Shown piece after piece: positions 1-6,834 of a stretch of 25,877 nucleotides of DNA (positions within the stretch are counted from its first letter, which is position 1; each line of letters starts with the position of its first letter). The notes beneath the pieces are model-generated. The model did no database searches, was not told the DNA's origin, and was given only the letters and a program-made list of their open reading frames with translations. The translations under genes were made by a program, and so were the position numbers. Source of the stretch: Spirochaetota bacterium (lineage in GTDB: Bacteria > Spirochaetota > Spirochaetia > Sphaerochaetales > Sphaerochaetaceae); contig JAEXDQ010000025.1 of assembly GCA_023401595.1 (NCBI GenBank), positions 1 through 25,877 on the forward strand, in the 5' to 3' direction.

Positions 1-134
1 AACAGGTTGGCGATCTGCACGTACCCCTCTTTCTTCGCCTTCGAGGCATAGTAGGTATACTTGTTGCGGGCCTGCGACTCCCCTGCAAACGCCGTCATCA
101 GATTGGCTTCAGTCTTCGTTCCTTTCAAATCCAT
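1..134 (-). CDS. rbr: Rubrerythrin, N-terminal part (runs off the window)
   Basis: This is the first 44 codons of rubrerythrin, a cytoplasmic diiron/rubredoxin-type peroxidase that reduces H2O2 in anaerobes. The visible N-terminus contains the family hallmark AFAGESQARNKYTYYASKAK, whose first Glu is a diiron ligand in known rubrerythrins. The chosen ATG (132-134) has a good AAAGGAG ribosome site about ten bases upstream. The start lies inside the 3' end of the PerR-like gene (26-nt overlap), so the two are surely co-transcribed and probably translationally coupled. The rest of the diiron domain and the C-terminal rubredoxin domain lie outside the window. The identification is firm because the N-terminal block is nearly invariant in the family. 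Confidence 0.93.
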   Translation of the reverse strand, partial: MDLKGTKTEANLMTAFAGESQARNKYTYYASKAKKEGYVQIANL

Positions 135-555
135 TTCTCTCTTCTCCTTTGCGGGATTCTTCCCACATTGACTTTTTCTTGCAATCGGGACAAATCCCGT
201 GAAATACTATTTCGTGCTGATAGACCTCGAAACCATCGGATTCAGCTATCCGCTCCGCCAGATCAGCCTGATATGGAAGATCTACGTCAGAGACCCTACC
301 GCAGCATTCACAATATACGTGGTAATGCTCATCCAAGGTCCTGTCAAAATGATCGGGCAAAGTCCCCGGCAACGGAACCCGTCTGACCAGCCCCGATTCT
401 ACCAACAAGTTCAGATTACGATAGACCGTCGCCTTGCTGATCGAAGGATGTTCGGCAACGACCGACGCGAAAATTTCATCCGCCGTCGGATGCGTACAAC
501 TTTTTTGTACCGTGGCAAGGACAAGATCCCGTTGGACTGTTCTTCTCCTATTCAT
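109..555 (-). CDS. perR: PerR-type peroxide-sensing repressor (Fur family)
   Basis: Fur-superfamily winged-helix repressor, 148 aa from the chosen start. Counted from that start, every PerR regulatory metal ligand has a counterpart: H22, D71, H77, H79 and D90 (B. subtilis PerR H37, D85, H91, H93, D104). The structural zinc site is C82-x2-C85 and C122-x2-C125. Asp rather than Glu at the last regulatory position is the PerR rather than Fur signature. The recognition helix is around ISKATVYRNL. I chose the ATG at 553-555 over the ATG three codons earlier because AAGGA sits nine bases before it but directly abuts the earlier one. Rubrerythrin begins inside its 3' end, which fits peroxide-responsive control. 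A Fur-type box lies just upstream, suggesting autoregulation. The C-terminus (about 20 residues after the last CxxC) is charged and encodes the rbr ribosome site. Confidence 0.9.
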   Translation of the reverse strand: MNRRRTVQRDLVLATVQKSCTHPTADEIFASVVAEHPSISKATVYRNLNLLVESGLVRRVPLPGTLPDHFDRTLDEHYHVYCECCGRVSDVDLPYQADLAERIAESDGFEVYQHEIVFHGICPDCKKKSMWEESRKGEERNGFERNED

Positions 556-571
556 AGTAATCATTCCTTAT

Positions 572-586
572 TGATATTAATTATCA
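572..586 (-). promoter_or_regulatory. Fur/PerR-type 7-1-7 operator upstream of perR
   Basis: The 15-mer TGATATTAATTATCA differs at one position from the B. subtilis Fur-box consensus TGATAATNATTATCA and is also close to the PerR box (TTATAATNATTATAA). It lies 17 bases before the chosen perR start and just downstream of the predicted transcription start, a position suited to autorepression. Binding is inferred. Confidence 0.7.
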
Positions 587-600
587 TTAATAACACCAGC

Positions 601-629
601 ATAATGTCATCAAACCGAGATATTGTCAA
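601..629 (-). promoter_or_regulatory. Predicted sigma70-type promoter for perR-rbr
   Basis: Reading the minus strand, TTGACA (624-629) is followed after 17 bases by CATTAT (601-606). The predicted start, about 594, is immediately upstream of the Fur-type box. Confidence 0.5.
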
Positions 630-960
630 CATATCGACAAATATTTTTCAAAAAGACAAATCAGCCTCTGTGCGCACGATCTGACCAGAAACGCCGTACC
701 GCATGAATTCCAGAGAAACGGATAGACAACCGATTGAATACCCCGGACAACATACCGCTCCCGCATCCGGCCAATGATTGCACTCTCGAAAGGGTGCAAG
801 ATATAATGAAGACCGGCAAAAGCCCTGAACGACCCGATGGTAAAAAATCACCAGGAACAGATCGGTCGGCACGGGGCCAAGCGCAGTACAGGCGGAGACG
901 ACAGGCTGAAATGCCATTGTCCCCCTCTTGGAAAACCAGGACAATTTCAAGGACGATACC
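630..960. other. Intergenic region with no supported gene
   Basis: This stretch separates the divergent perR-rbr unit and the GNAT gene. The open frames here lack family motifs and suitable ribosome sites, and several overlap one another on both strands. The only element I can support is the AAGGA ribosome site at about 949 serving the gene at 961. Confidence 0.5.
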
Positions 961-1743
961 ATGGTCATCAGAGTTCAACATACAAGAAACGCCGCAAGCA
1001 TATTCGGCGATTGGCAGGAAACGCTCATATGGTCCTGTCTGCAGGACATCATGGGCGACATCTATGCGGATGATGAGGAAAACCCGTCGTCCGCGCTGGC
1101 TCTTCTTGGGGACTTCCGTTTCTTCGCCGGAGAACCGAACCCTGAACTAGTCACCTTCAGACCAAACGAAACCATACCAGAATTTGTCATCCTGATTCCC
1201 CAGAACGCAGACTGGGCCAGAACGATCGAAAGGCAATATGGCGGTGCGGCAAAAAGAATCACTCGTTACGCTTTGAAAAAAGAACCGGACTCCTTTGACA
1301 TCGATCGACTGAGAAAACTGGCCGTGCATGTTTCGCCGGAATACTCGCTCCGAATGGTCGATGAAAAACTGTACGGCCTGTGCGGATCGGAAGCCTGGTG
1401 CAAGGACCTTGTGTCGCAGTATCCAGACTACGACACCTACAGGCACCTCGGCCTGGGAGTAGTCGCCGTACATCAGGGGAAGATAGTCTCAGGAGCGTCT
1501 TCCTACGCAAGCTATCGGAACGGAATCGAGATAGAGATCGACACACGGGAGGATTACCGGCGCAAAGGGCTAGCGACCGCCTGCGGTGCGAAACTGATAC
1601 TTGAATGTCTGGACAAAGGACTCTACCCCAGCTGGGATGCGCATACCGAAGAATCGCTTGCGTTGGCAAGGAAATTGGGATATACCTTCGACCGCGAATA
1701 CACCGCATACGAGCTGTCGGCGACAGGAAACGAAAGTCCCTGA
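961..1743 (+). CDS. GNAT-family acetyltransferase (GNAT_acetyltran/ZmaR-like)
   Basis: A 260-aa protein. The N-terminal ~150 residues are poorly conserved. The C-terminal ~100 residues form a GNAT fold: a beta-strand/motif A region around EIEIDTREDYRRKGLATACG, with R-R-K-G-L-A as the acetyl-CoA pyrophosphate loop, then a helix and the terminal LARKLGYTF motif. This layout resembles the PF12746 group that includes the zwittermicin-resistance protein ZmaR. The acceptor substrate cannot be told from sequence. I chose ATG 961 over an in-frame TTG at 928 because AAGGA lies seven bases before it. It stands alone, transcribed towards the convergent sugar operon. No terminator for it is evident. Confidence 0.75.
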   Translation: MVIRVQHTRNAASIFGDWQETLIWSCLQDIMGDIYADDEENPSSALALLGDFRFFAGEPNPELVTFRPNETIPEFVILIPQNADWARTIERQYGGAAKRITRYALKKEPDSFDIDRLRKLAVHVSPEYSLRMVDEKLYGLCGSEAWCKDLVSQYPDYDTYRHLGLGVVAVHQGKIVSGASSYASYRNGIEIEIDTREDYRRKGLATACGAKLILECLDKGLYPSWDAHTEESLALARKLGYTFDREYTAYELSATGNESP

Positions 1744-1892
1744 AGGAAATCATCATTCCCAATCTGAACGGTGGAGAAGGAGCGGTTTCGGCTAGAATGT
1801 ACATATAACGTCTTGCGCCGATTTCAAAATCCTACGATATACGGAATTCCTTCGATATCATCCGCCGGAGACGGGTACTGCCGGCTTCAGGG

Positions 1893-1939
1893 CAAAAAGG
1901 ACTGCCGCGGAACGGAGGGGGACTCATATCCACGGCAGT
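1893..1939 (-). terminator. Intrinsic terminator of the sugar-uptake operon
   Basis: On the minus strand, ACTGCCGTGG and CCGCGGCAGT (1901-1910 and 1930-1939) form a 10-bp stem with one non-Watson-Crick position and a 19-nt loop, followed by CCTTTTT. It lies about 25 bases past the stop of the last operon gene. Confidence 0.75.
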
Positions 1940-1964
1940 CACGCAAAAGGAGGCGAAAGGAGAA

Positions 1965-2699
1965 TCAATATTCCAGGACGGACAACACCGGCCAATGGTC
2001 TGACAACGCCTCCCCTGGAATTGAGAATTGAGGCGAATAGGCCGCAAGCGGCGACAAGCCGTTCTTCACCATGATCTTGTCGATCGCCTCGACCAGATAT
2101 CCTTCCTCGCTGAGGAACGGACACGGAAATGTGACCGGCGCAGGAGTCCCCAGCAAAGTCCAGACATCGTTGAAACCCGCCATTTCATGAAAAATCCTGG
2201 AGGGATGGACAGGATCGTTGAAATCGCCGCAGATGACCGCAGGCAAGGTCCCGACCAAGGGAACCAACGCGACGCTTGCGTCAACGGCCTCCTGATGCCG
2301 ATACGGCATGCCGGTCCGTTTTTCATCGGCGTTGAGCTGATGGGTCAGGTGCATCGTCGCGACAAAGATATCCTTGCCGTCCAAGTCGCGGAGCTTCGCC
2401 CAGAACACACCCCGTTCAGGCTCCGGCATGGAGAGATCTATCCTACCGCTGTCGACCAAGGCAAAAAGCTCCCGACGGAAATAGATGGAGGATTCGCACT
2501 GCCAGCCCGCATCACGACCCTCGACACGATGATAACCGGCCAGCGGTTCATTGAACAGCTCGATCAATTCCGGACGAATCTCCTGAAAACAGAAGATATC
2601 GGCATGGTAGGTCCGAAAAAATGCTCTGAGACATTCACGCCGCCGATCCAGCTTCTCTGTATTCCACAAGTTCAAAGAAATCAAAGAAATCCTGTGCAT
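1965..2699 (-). CDS. Endonuclease/exonuclease/phosphatase-fold metal-dependent hydrolase
   Basis: A 244-aa EEP-superfamily protein, full domain length. The expected motifs occur in order: LNLWN near residue 10 (metal-binding Asn), CFQEI (Q39-E40, catalytic Glu), ATMHLTHQ, GDFND (catalytic Asp and Asn) and SDHWPV (terminal Asp-His pair). The family hydrolyses phosphodiesters in nucleic acids, inositol phosphates or sphingomyelin, and the substrate here is unknown. There is no signal peptide, so it should be cytoplasmic. It follows the large barrel protein after 6 nt. Its GGAGG ribosome site overlaps the end of that gene, and the operon terminator follows. Its place as last gene of a sugar ABC operon suggests a phosphodiester-linked or phosphorylated substrate, but this is only inference. 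Confidence 0.85.
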   Translation of the reverse strand: MHRISLISLNLWNTEKLDRRRECLRAFFRTYHADIFCFQEIRPELIELFNEPLAGYHRVEGRDAGWQCESSIYFRRELFALVDSGRIDLSMPEPERGVFWAKLRDLDGKDIFVATMHLTHQLNADEKRTGMPYRHQEAVDASVALVPLVGTLPAVICGDFNDPVHPSRIFHEMAGFNDVWTLLGTPAPVTFPCPFLSEEGYLVEAIDKIMVKNGLSPLAAYSPQFSIPGEALSDHWPVLSVLEY

Positions 2700-2705
2700 C
2701 CTGCG

Positions 2706-4763
2706 CTACCCCTCCAGGACGGCGGGGAACCGTCCCTTGATTTTCAGATACGCCCCAAGCCCAAGCACATTGACCCAGGCTATGTCTATGTCGTAAGCGC
2801 CGCAGAAGTTGTCCGGGCGGTCGAAATAATCCCAGTCCGTATAGTTGATCTGCTCCGGTTGCCAGCCAAGGAAATCGGTGGAGCGCCCCAAGCCGTCATC
2901 GACAGTACCGATCAACTGGCGGCAGGCGTTCATCATCAGCCGAGCCTGATCGAGGAAGAAAGCGTCCCCGGTCGCCTCATGCAAACGCAGAAAATCATAC
3001 GCTATCGCCATCCCGTAGAAATCCATGTGATGATGCGCGACGGAGACGGAAGTCATGCCGGTAGTGGCAAAGCGCTCACGAGCCAGCGGAGACCCGTCGG
3101 GAAAGACTTGGTCTGCCTGCCATATCCACAGCAGGACGAAATTTGCGGCCCGTAAGGCGCTTTCCAAATATCGGGGATCCGGAGTCAGCTCATAGAGGTC
3201 CAAGAAGAAGGCAAGCAACGCAAGCCCTGCCTCCTTATCACAGGAATCGGCGTCGAGGGTGTCGCCATAGAACAACCCCTCCTCGGCCATCTCCCCATAG
3301 AAACCGTATGCCTTGTGTATGGCGGAAAGGACATCGCCCCGCAGGTCGCCGTCGTCGAGAACCGACAGCAGCTCAATCAGGAAGGACCCGATATAGGCGC
3401 CATTGGTTCCGACTGTGTTCACCGGCATACCCGCCGGAGTCCACCACCGCCCGAAGGAGCCTGTGGAAAGCTGGTTGTCGCAATAAAATCCGGCCACCCG
3501 TTTCGCAAGCTCAAGAAATTCCGGGACGTCCCGCCCCTGCTGTTTCAAATTCTTGTAGAGCAGCACATATTGTTTCATCGCCTCCCCGTTGCACCTGCTA
3601 TTAACCAGATCCTTGAACTCCTGATGTTCGCCAATCCCCAGGTATCCCCCGAAATACCTACGCTTCAAGTCATAGCAGTCACGGAAAATCCCCGGTGAAG
3701 ATTCCGCATGGAGGAAGAATCTGCCGATTTTCTCGGCAATCGACGGCAAAAGGGAATCGTCATCAGGAAGTCCGAACAGTCCGCAAAGCCGGGTTCGCAC
3801 GGAAAAAATAGCTGATGTAGCTGATGTAGCTGATGTAGCTGATGTGGCGGGCCGCAGGGCCAGACAGGCCGCACCTTCCAGACTTTTCACAAGGAAGGAG
3901 GCCGAGGTGAACTCATAGACAGGCTGGACATCTCCGTTGCCCTCCCCCATCTTGAGATACGCATTCCCATCCGAAGCTTTCTGAACCAGATTGAGTATCC
4001 TGGTGGTCTTTGCGTCACAGTACGAATCCCAGGTGCCTCCGATCATTTCCGGATGAGGCAGGACTTTCCGCACCGACTCCACGAACCTTCTGTAGGAGGA
4101 AAACCGATTCTTTTCATTCTCTATCTGAATCCAGAAGGTCCGTTCGTACACGGCGGGACCAGAAGTTTCCAGACAGGGAGGCGTCTCCTTGGACATGTCA
4201 ACCAACGAGGTCTTGCCACGATAGCTGTACGGCCATTCATAACCGGGGATAGTCATGCGGATACCATGGGAATCCCAGCTTGAGGAGCAGATACGGCTGA
4301 TATCTTCGGCAGGGCTGACGGCACAACAGAATACAGTTGTACCGTTGGACAGCTGAATGCAACCGGGAATGGGCATCCGGTTCTCCTTGAACGCCCAATA
4401 ATCACCATTGCGGCGGCTCGGATAACGTCCCACCCCATGCTCGTTGTCCTGATACCAGACGGCCGGCACAAGGACTTGGTTTTCCTTGCCGCCGTCATCA
4501 TAGGAAAAATAATTGTGAAACCGATAGGAACCGGCTTTCGATAGCCGCCATTGTCGATGCAGAATCAAAACGCCGCCATGTTCCCGCCAAGAATCCGTCA
4601 CAACTACTTTCTCGGAAAACCGCGTGACGACAGCCTTTCCCCGGAAGGCGGAATCCAAGCGTTCAAGCTTTTCACCATCACAGGTCACGGAACATGTACA
4701 GGCACAACCGGGAAGGTCTTTCAGCAAGACCTCGACGCCCCTTGATGAAACGTTGAGCTTCAT
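2706..4763 (-). CDS. Large unclassified protein, predicted beta-sandwich plus (alpha/alpha)-barrel, likely carbohydrate-active
   Basis: A 685-aa protein that I do not recognise as a named CAZy family. The N-terminal ~240 residues are strand-rich. The region after about residue 380 is helical with repeated hairpins and Trp/Tyr/Asp-rich turns (GSFGRWWTPAG, GTNGAYIGSFL, DTLDADSCDKEAG, VAHHHMDFYGMA, NYTDWDYFDRPDNFCGAYD), as in six-hairpin glycosidases and lyases. No signal peptide is seen, so it would act in the cytoplasm on imported sugar. ATG 4761-4763 is preferred over GTG 4770-4772 because AAGGGG is eight bases before the ATG. The gene follows the second permease by five bases, so it is operonic. 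A four-fold 9-bp repeat lies mid-gene between the two regions. Catalytic residues cannot be assigned. A glycosidase or epimerase role is inferred from context. Confidence 0.55.
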   Translation of the reverse strand: MKLNVSSRGVEVLLKDLPGCACTCSVTCDGEKLERLDSAFRGKAVVTRFSEKVVVTDSWREHGGVLILHRQWRLSKAGSYRFHNYFSYDDGGKENQVLVPAVWYQDNEHGVGRYPSRRNGDYWAFKENRMPIPGCIQLSNGTTVFCCAVSPAEDISRICSSSWDSHGIRMTIPGYEWPYSYRGKTSLVDMSKETPPCLETSGPAVYERTFWIQIENEKNRFSSYRRFVESVRKVLPHPEMIGGTWDSYCDAKTTRILNLVQKASDGNAYLKMGEGNGDVQPVYEFTSASFLVKSLEGAACLALRPATSATSATSATSAIFSVRTRLCGLFGLPDDDSLLPSIAEKIGRFFLHAESSPGIFRDCYDLKRRYFGGYLGIGEHQEFKDLVNSRCNGEAMKQYVLLYKNLKQQGRDVPEFLELAKRVAGFYCDNQLSTGSFGRWWTPAGMPVNTVGTNGAYIGSFLIELLSVLDDGDLRGDVLSAIHKAYGFYGEMAEEGLFYGDTLDADSCDKEAGLALLAFFLDLYELTPDPRYLESALRAANFVLLWIWQADQVFPDGSPLARERFATTGMTSVSVAHHHMDFYGMAIAYDFLRLHEATGDAFFLDQARLMMNACRQLIGTVDDGLGRSTDFLGWQPEQINYTDWDYFDRPDNFCGAYDIDIAWVNVLGLGAYLKIKGRFPAVLEG
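3809..3844 (-). repeat. Four perfect copies of a 9-bp tandem repeat inside the barrel-protein gene
   Basis: TAGCTGATG is repeated four times without a mismatch on the plus strand. On the coding strand it encodes repeated Thr-Ser-Ala (about residues 307-318), just before the predicted barrel region. As the unit is a multiple of three, copy-number change would lengthen or shorten a linker without shifting frame. Confidence 0.95.
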
Positions 4764-4768
4764 CTCAA

Positions 4769-5623
4769 TCACCCCTTGATGCCGGTCGAAGCGATACCGG
4801 CGATAATATTCTTCCTGAAGAAGAAATAGAAAATGAACTGAGGTATCGAAGCGATCACCGCGCCGGCCATGATCAGGGCGTACTGGGTGCCGTGCGTTCC
4901 TTGGAAATTGGCGATACCTACGGTGATGGTATACTTGACCGTATCATTGATTGCGATCAGCGGCCACAGGAAGTCGTTCCATGCGTTGATGAACGACAGG
5001 ATCATGACGGTCGCCATCGCGGCCTTGCCCAACGGCAGGATGATTTTGAAAAAGACCGAGAACCGGCCGGCCCCATCCATGAACGCGGCTTCCTCCAACG
5101 CGGCGGGTATCCCCTCGTAGAACTGTTTCATGATGAAGATGCCGATCGGAAGCGCAAGCCGGGGAATGACTGCGGAGGCCAAGGTATTGACCAGCCCCAT
5201 CGAATTGAACTGCAGGTACAGGGGGATGATCAACACCTGGAAGGGAATCATCATCCCGGCCATGACCAACCAGAACAATACAGCTCGTCCGGGGAACCTG
5301 ATCTTCGCGAACGCATAGGCGATCGGGGCGTCCACCGCAAGCGTAATCGCCATGGTGACGAAGGAGATGATGATCGAATTCATCATCCATCGGAGGATGT
5401 AGGTGGAGGTAAAGGCCTTGACATAGTTTCCAAACGTGATTTTCTTCGGCCAGAACGAAAGCGTCTTTGTCACGACGTCGGCCTCAGGCTTCAAGGATGT
5501 CAGAATCAACCAGATTAACGGAAACAGCCAGACAAGAACGAAGAATATCTCAAGAATCCTGAACAGAGTCTGTTTTACAAGCCGACCGCCAGAGGTGGTC
5601 CGTCGATTCAGAATCGTCTTCAT
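4769..5623 (-). CDS. Carbohydrate ABC transporter inner-membrane permease, MalG/UgpE type
   Basis: A 284-aa CUT1-family permease with about six transmembrane segments, beginning at LFRILEIFFVLVWLFPLIWL. The cytoplasmic EAA loop that docks the ATPase is clear at EEAAFMDGAGRFSVFFKIIL, with the conserved Gly. The length and the N-terminal PLIW...SLKP motif match MalG-like partners. It overlaps the preceding permease by 4 nt (ATGA), typical of translational coupling, and the barrel protein follows. With the MalF-type permease and binding protein it should import an oligosaccharide, polyol or glycerophosphate-type solute. The substrate cannot be predicted. No ATPase gene is in the operon. Confidence 0.93.
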   Translation of the reverse strand: MKTILNRRTTSGGRLVKQTLFRILEIFFVLVWLFPLIWLILTSLKPEADVVTKTLSFWPKKITFGNYVKAFTSTYILRWMMNSIIISFVTMAITLAVDAPIAYAFAKIRFPGRAVLFWLVMAGMMIPFQVLIIPLYLQFNSMGLVNTLASAVIPRLALPIGIFIMKQFYEGIPAALEEAAFMDGAGRFSVFFKIILPLGKAAMATVMILSFINAWNDFLWPLIAINDTVKYTITVGIANFQGTHGTQYALIMAGAVIASIPQFIFYFFFRKNIIAGIASTGIKG

Positions 5624-6501
5624 GCCTCCTCCTTTCTTCCCAGCAGCAGGTACTGGACGATGGAAATAACGAGGATGACCAAAAACAGGGTATAGCTCAT
5701 GGCAGCGCTGTAGCCCATCTTGAAATACTTGAAGCCTGTCTCATAAATATACTGAACCAGCACGCGGGTCGTGCCATACGGTCCGCCGCCCGTCATGACA
5801 TACACTTGTCCGAACACATTGAAGGATGCGATGACCTGCAAAATCAGGCACAGCACGGTCGTGGAAGATACCAGAGGAACCGTAATTCTCCTGACTACCT
5901 GCCACCACGACGCTCCGTCGATCTGGGCCGATTCATAGACTTCCCTGGGTATCTGCTTGATTCCCGCGCTGAACAGCACCATGTTGAACCCCGCCGTCCA
6001 CCACAGCGTAGTAAGGGCGACGGACCACATGGCCACTTTCTCGTTGGTCAACCATCCGACGGCAGTCCCGCCCAGCCCGGTGATGACTTGATTGAAGATG
6101 CCGAAATCCTTCTGCATGATCCATGCCCACAAGGTACTGACCACCGTCATGGAAAAAATGTAGGGAACGAAAAATACGTTCTCCATCAAACCTTTCAGCG
6201 GAGACTTCCCTGTCACCGCGAGAGCCATCGCGAAGCCAAGCACGAGAAGGGTCGGAGTGGTCATCAACACGAATTCAAGCGTATGCCAAAGGGAGGAATA
6301 GAATTTCGCATCCTTGAAAAGCGTAATATAGTTATCTAGTCCAATGAACGACGGCGTACCGAGGATATTCCAGTTGAAGAAGCTGATGATCAGACCGAAT
6401 ATCAGCGGAAATATCATGAATACGAGAAAAACGATCAGAAACGGAAGGCTAAACAGCAATCCGTCCCGCTTGTCTTTATTTCCAGGTATCGCCATCCGCA
6501 T
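5620..6501 (-). CDS. Carbohydrate ABC transporter inner-membrane permease, MalF/UgpA type
   Basis: A permease of about 293 aa with six predicted membrane spans. The first follows a short basic N-terminus (GNKDKRDG) and reads LLFSLPFLIVFLVFMIFPLI, the usual start of the UgpA/MsmF group. The EAA motif is YESAQIDGASWWQVVRRITV. Three clustered starts exist (GTG 6504, ATG 6501, ATG 6495). I prefer 6501 because AAGGAG lies four bases upstream, though 6495 is also possible. Its ribosome site directly abuts an 11-bp repeat region that separates it from the binding-protein gene, so expression relative to that gene may be tuned by that spacer. It ends in a 4-nt overlap with the second permease. Confidence 0.92.
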   Translation of the reverse strand: MRMAIPGNKDKRDGLLFSLPFLIVFLVFMIFPLIFGLIISFFNWNILGTPSFIGLDNYITLFKDAKFYSSLWHTLEFVLMTTPTLLVLGFAMALAVTGKSPLKGLMENVFFVPYIFSMTVVSTLWAWIMQKDFGIFNQVITGLGGTAVGWLTNEKVAMWSVALTTLWWTAGFNMVLFSAGIKQIPREVYESAQIDGASWWQVVRRITVPLVSSTTVLCLILQVIASFNVFGQVYVMTGGGPYGTTRVLVQYIYETGFKYFKMGYSAAMSYTLFLVILVISIVQYLLLGRKEEA

Positions 6502-6519
6502 CACTCTCCTTTCTCTCTA

Positions 6520-6563
6520 GGCTCGCTCCGGGCTCACTCTAGGCTCACTCTAGGCTCAATCGG
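6520..6563. repeat. Degenerate 11-bp repeat, GGCTCACTCTA type
   Basis: Four consecutive 11-mers: GGCTCGCTCCG, GGCTCACTCTA twice, then GGCTCAATCGG. Weaker 11-mers continue to about 6585. The block sits just upstream of the permease ribosome site, in the same spacer as the 6637-6757 array and with the same GGCT start and period. Confidence 0.85.
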
Positions 6564-6636
6564 TGGTCGCTCTGGGGTCGAAGGCAGGTAGCTAGGGTAC
6601 CGGTTGCAATGAACAATCGCTTCGACATCGCTTTGT

Positions 6637-6757
6637 GGCTACCGTAGGGCTACCCCTGGGCTACCGTAGGGCTACCGTAGGGCTACCCCTGGGCTACCGT
6701 AGGGCTACCCCTGGGCTACCGTAGGGCTACCCCTGGGCTACCGTAGGGCTACCCCTA
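6637..6757. repeat. Array of eleven 11-bp tandem repeats in two alternating types
   Basis: Two unit types, A = GGCTACCGTAG and B = GGCTACCCCTG, follow in the order A B A A B A B A B A B. Every unit is exact except the final base of the last B. The array is exactly 121 bp. It lies in the ~333-bp spacer between the binding-protein and permease genes and is transcribed with the operon. Since 11 is not a multiple of three it does not encode a repeat peptide, and no gene crosses it. Confidence 0.95.
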
Positions 6758-6772
6758 ACCCTTACGAGGAAA

Positions 6773-6802
6773 CTTCTCCTCCGGAAAAAACCGAAGGAGA
6801 AG
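6773..6802 (-). promoter_or_regulatory. Strong intercistronic hairpin after the binding-protein gene (attenuator or mRNA-stabiliser)
   Basis: On the minus strand CTTCTCCTTCGG and CCGGAGGAGAAG form a 12-bp stem with a single G-U pair and a TTTTTT loop, starting 32 bases after the binding-protein stop codon. The tail is TTTCC, a weak U-run. In MalE-like operons such hairpins protect the upstream message or partly terminate transcription, so binding protein exceeds permease. That role is inferred. Confidence 0.7.
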
Positions 6803-6834
6803 CCACATAATTCTCACACACCGGAAACATCGGT

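Noticed and set aside
1836..1859. Inverted repeat GATAT...GGAATTCC...ATATC after the GNAT gene
   Set aside because: Arms are short and offset, no T-run follows, and there is no clear role.
2028..3155. 375-codon plus-strand open frame antisense to the sugar operon
   Set aside because: It mirrors the codon bias of two real genes with family motifs on the minus strand and has no recognisable domains or ribosome site.
4892..5518. 208-codon plus-strand open frame within the MalG-type permease
   Set aside because: Composition is charged and low-complexity (DQRPQEV, HHPGHDQ type), typical of antisense to a hydrophobic membrane protein.
6520..6757. CRISPR-like interpretation of the repeats in the sugar operon
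   Set aside because: Units are 11 bp and directly adjacent without spacers, and no cas gene is present. They are simple tandem repeats.
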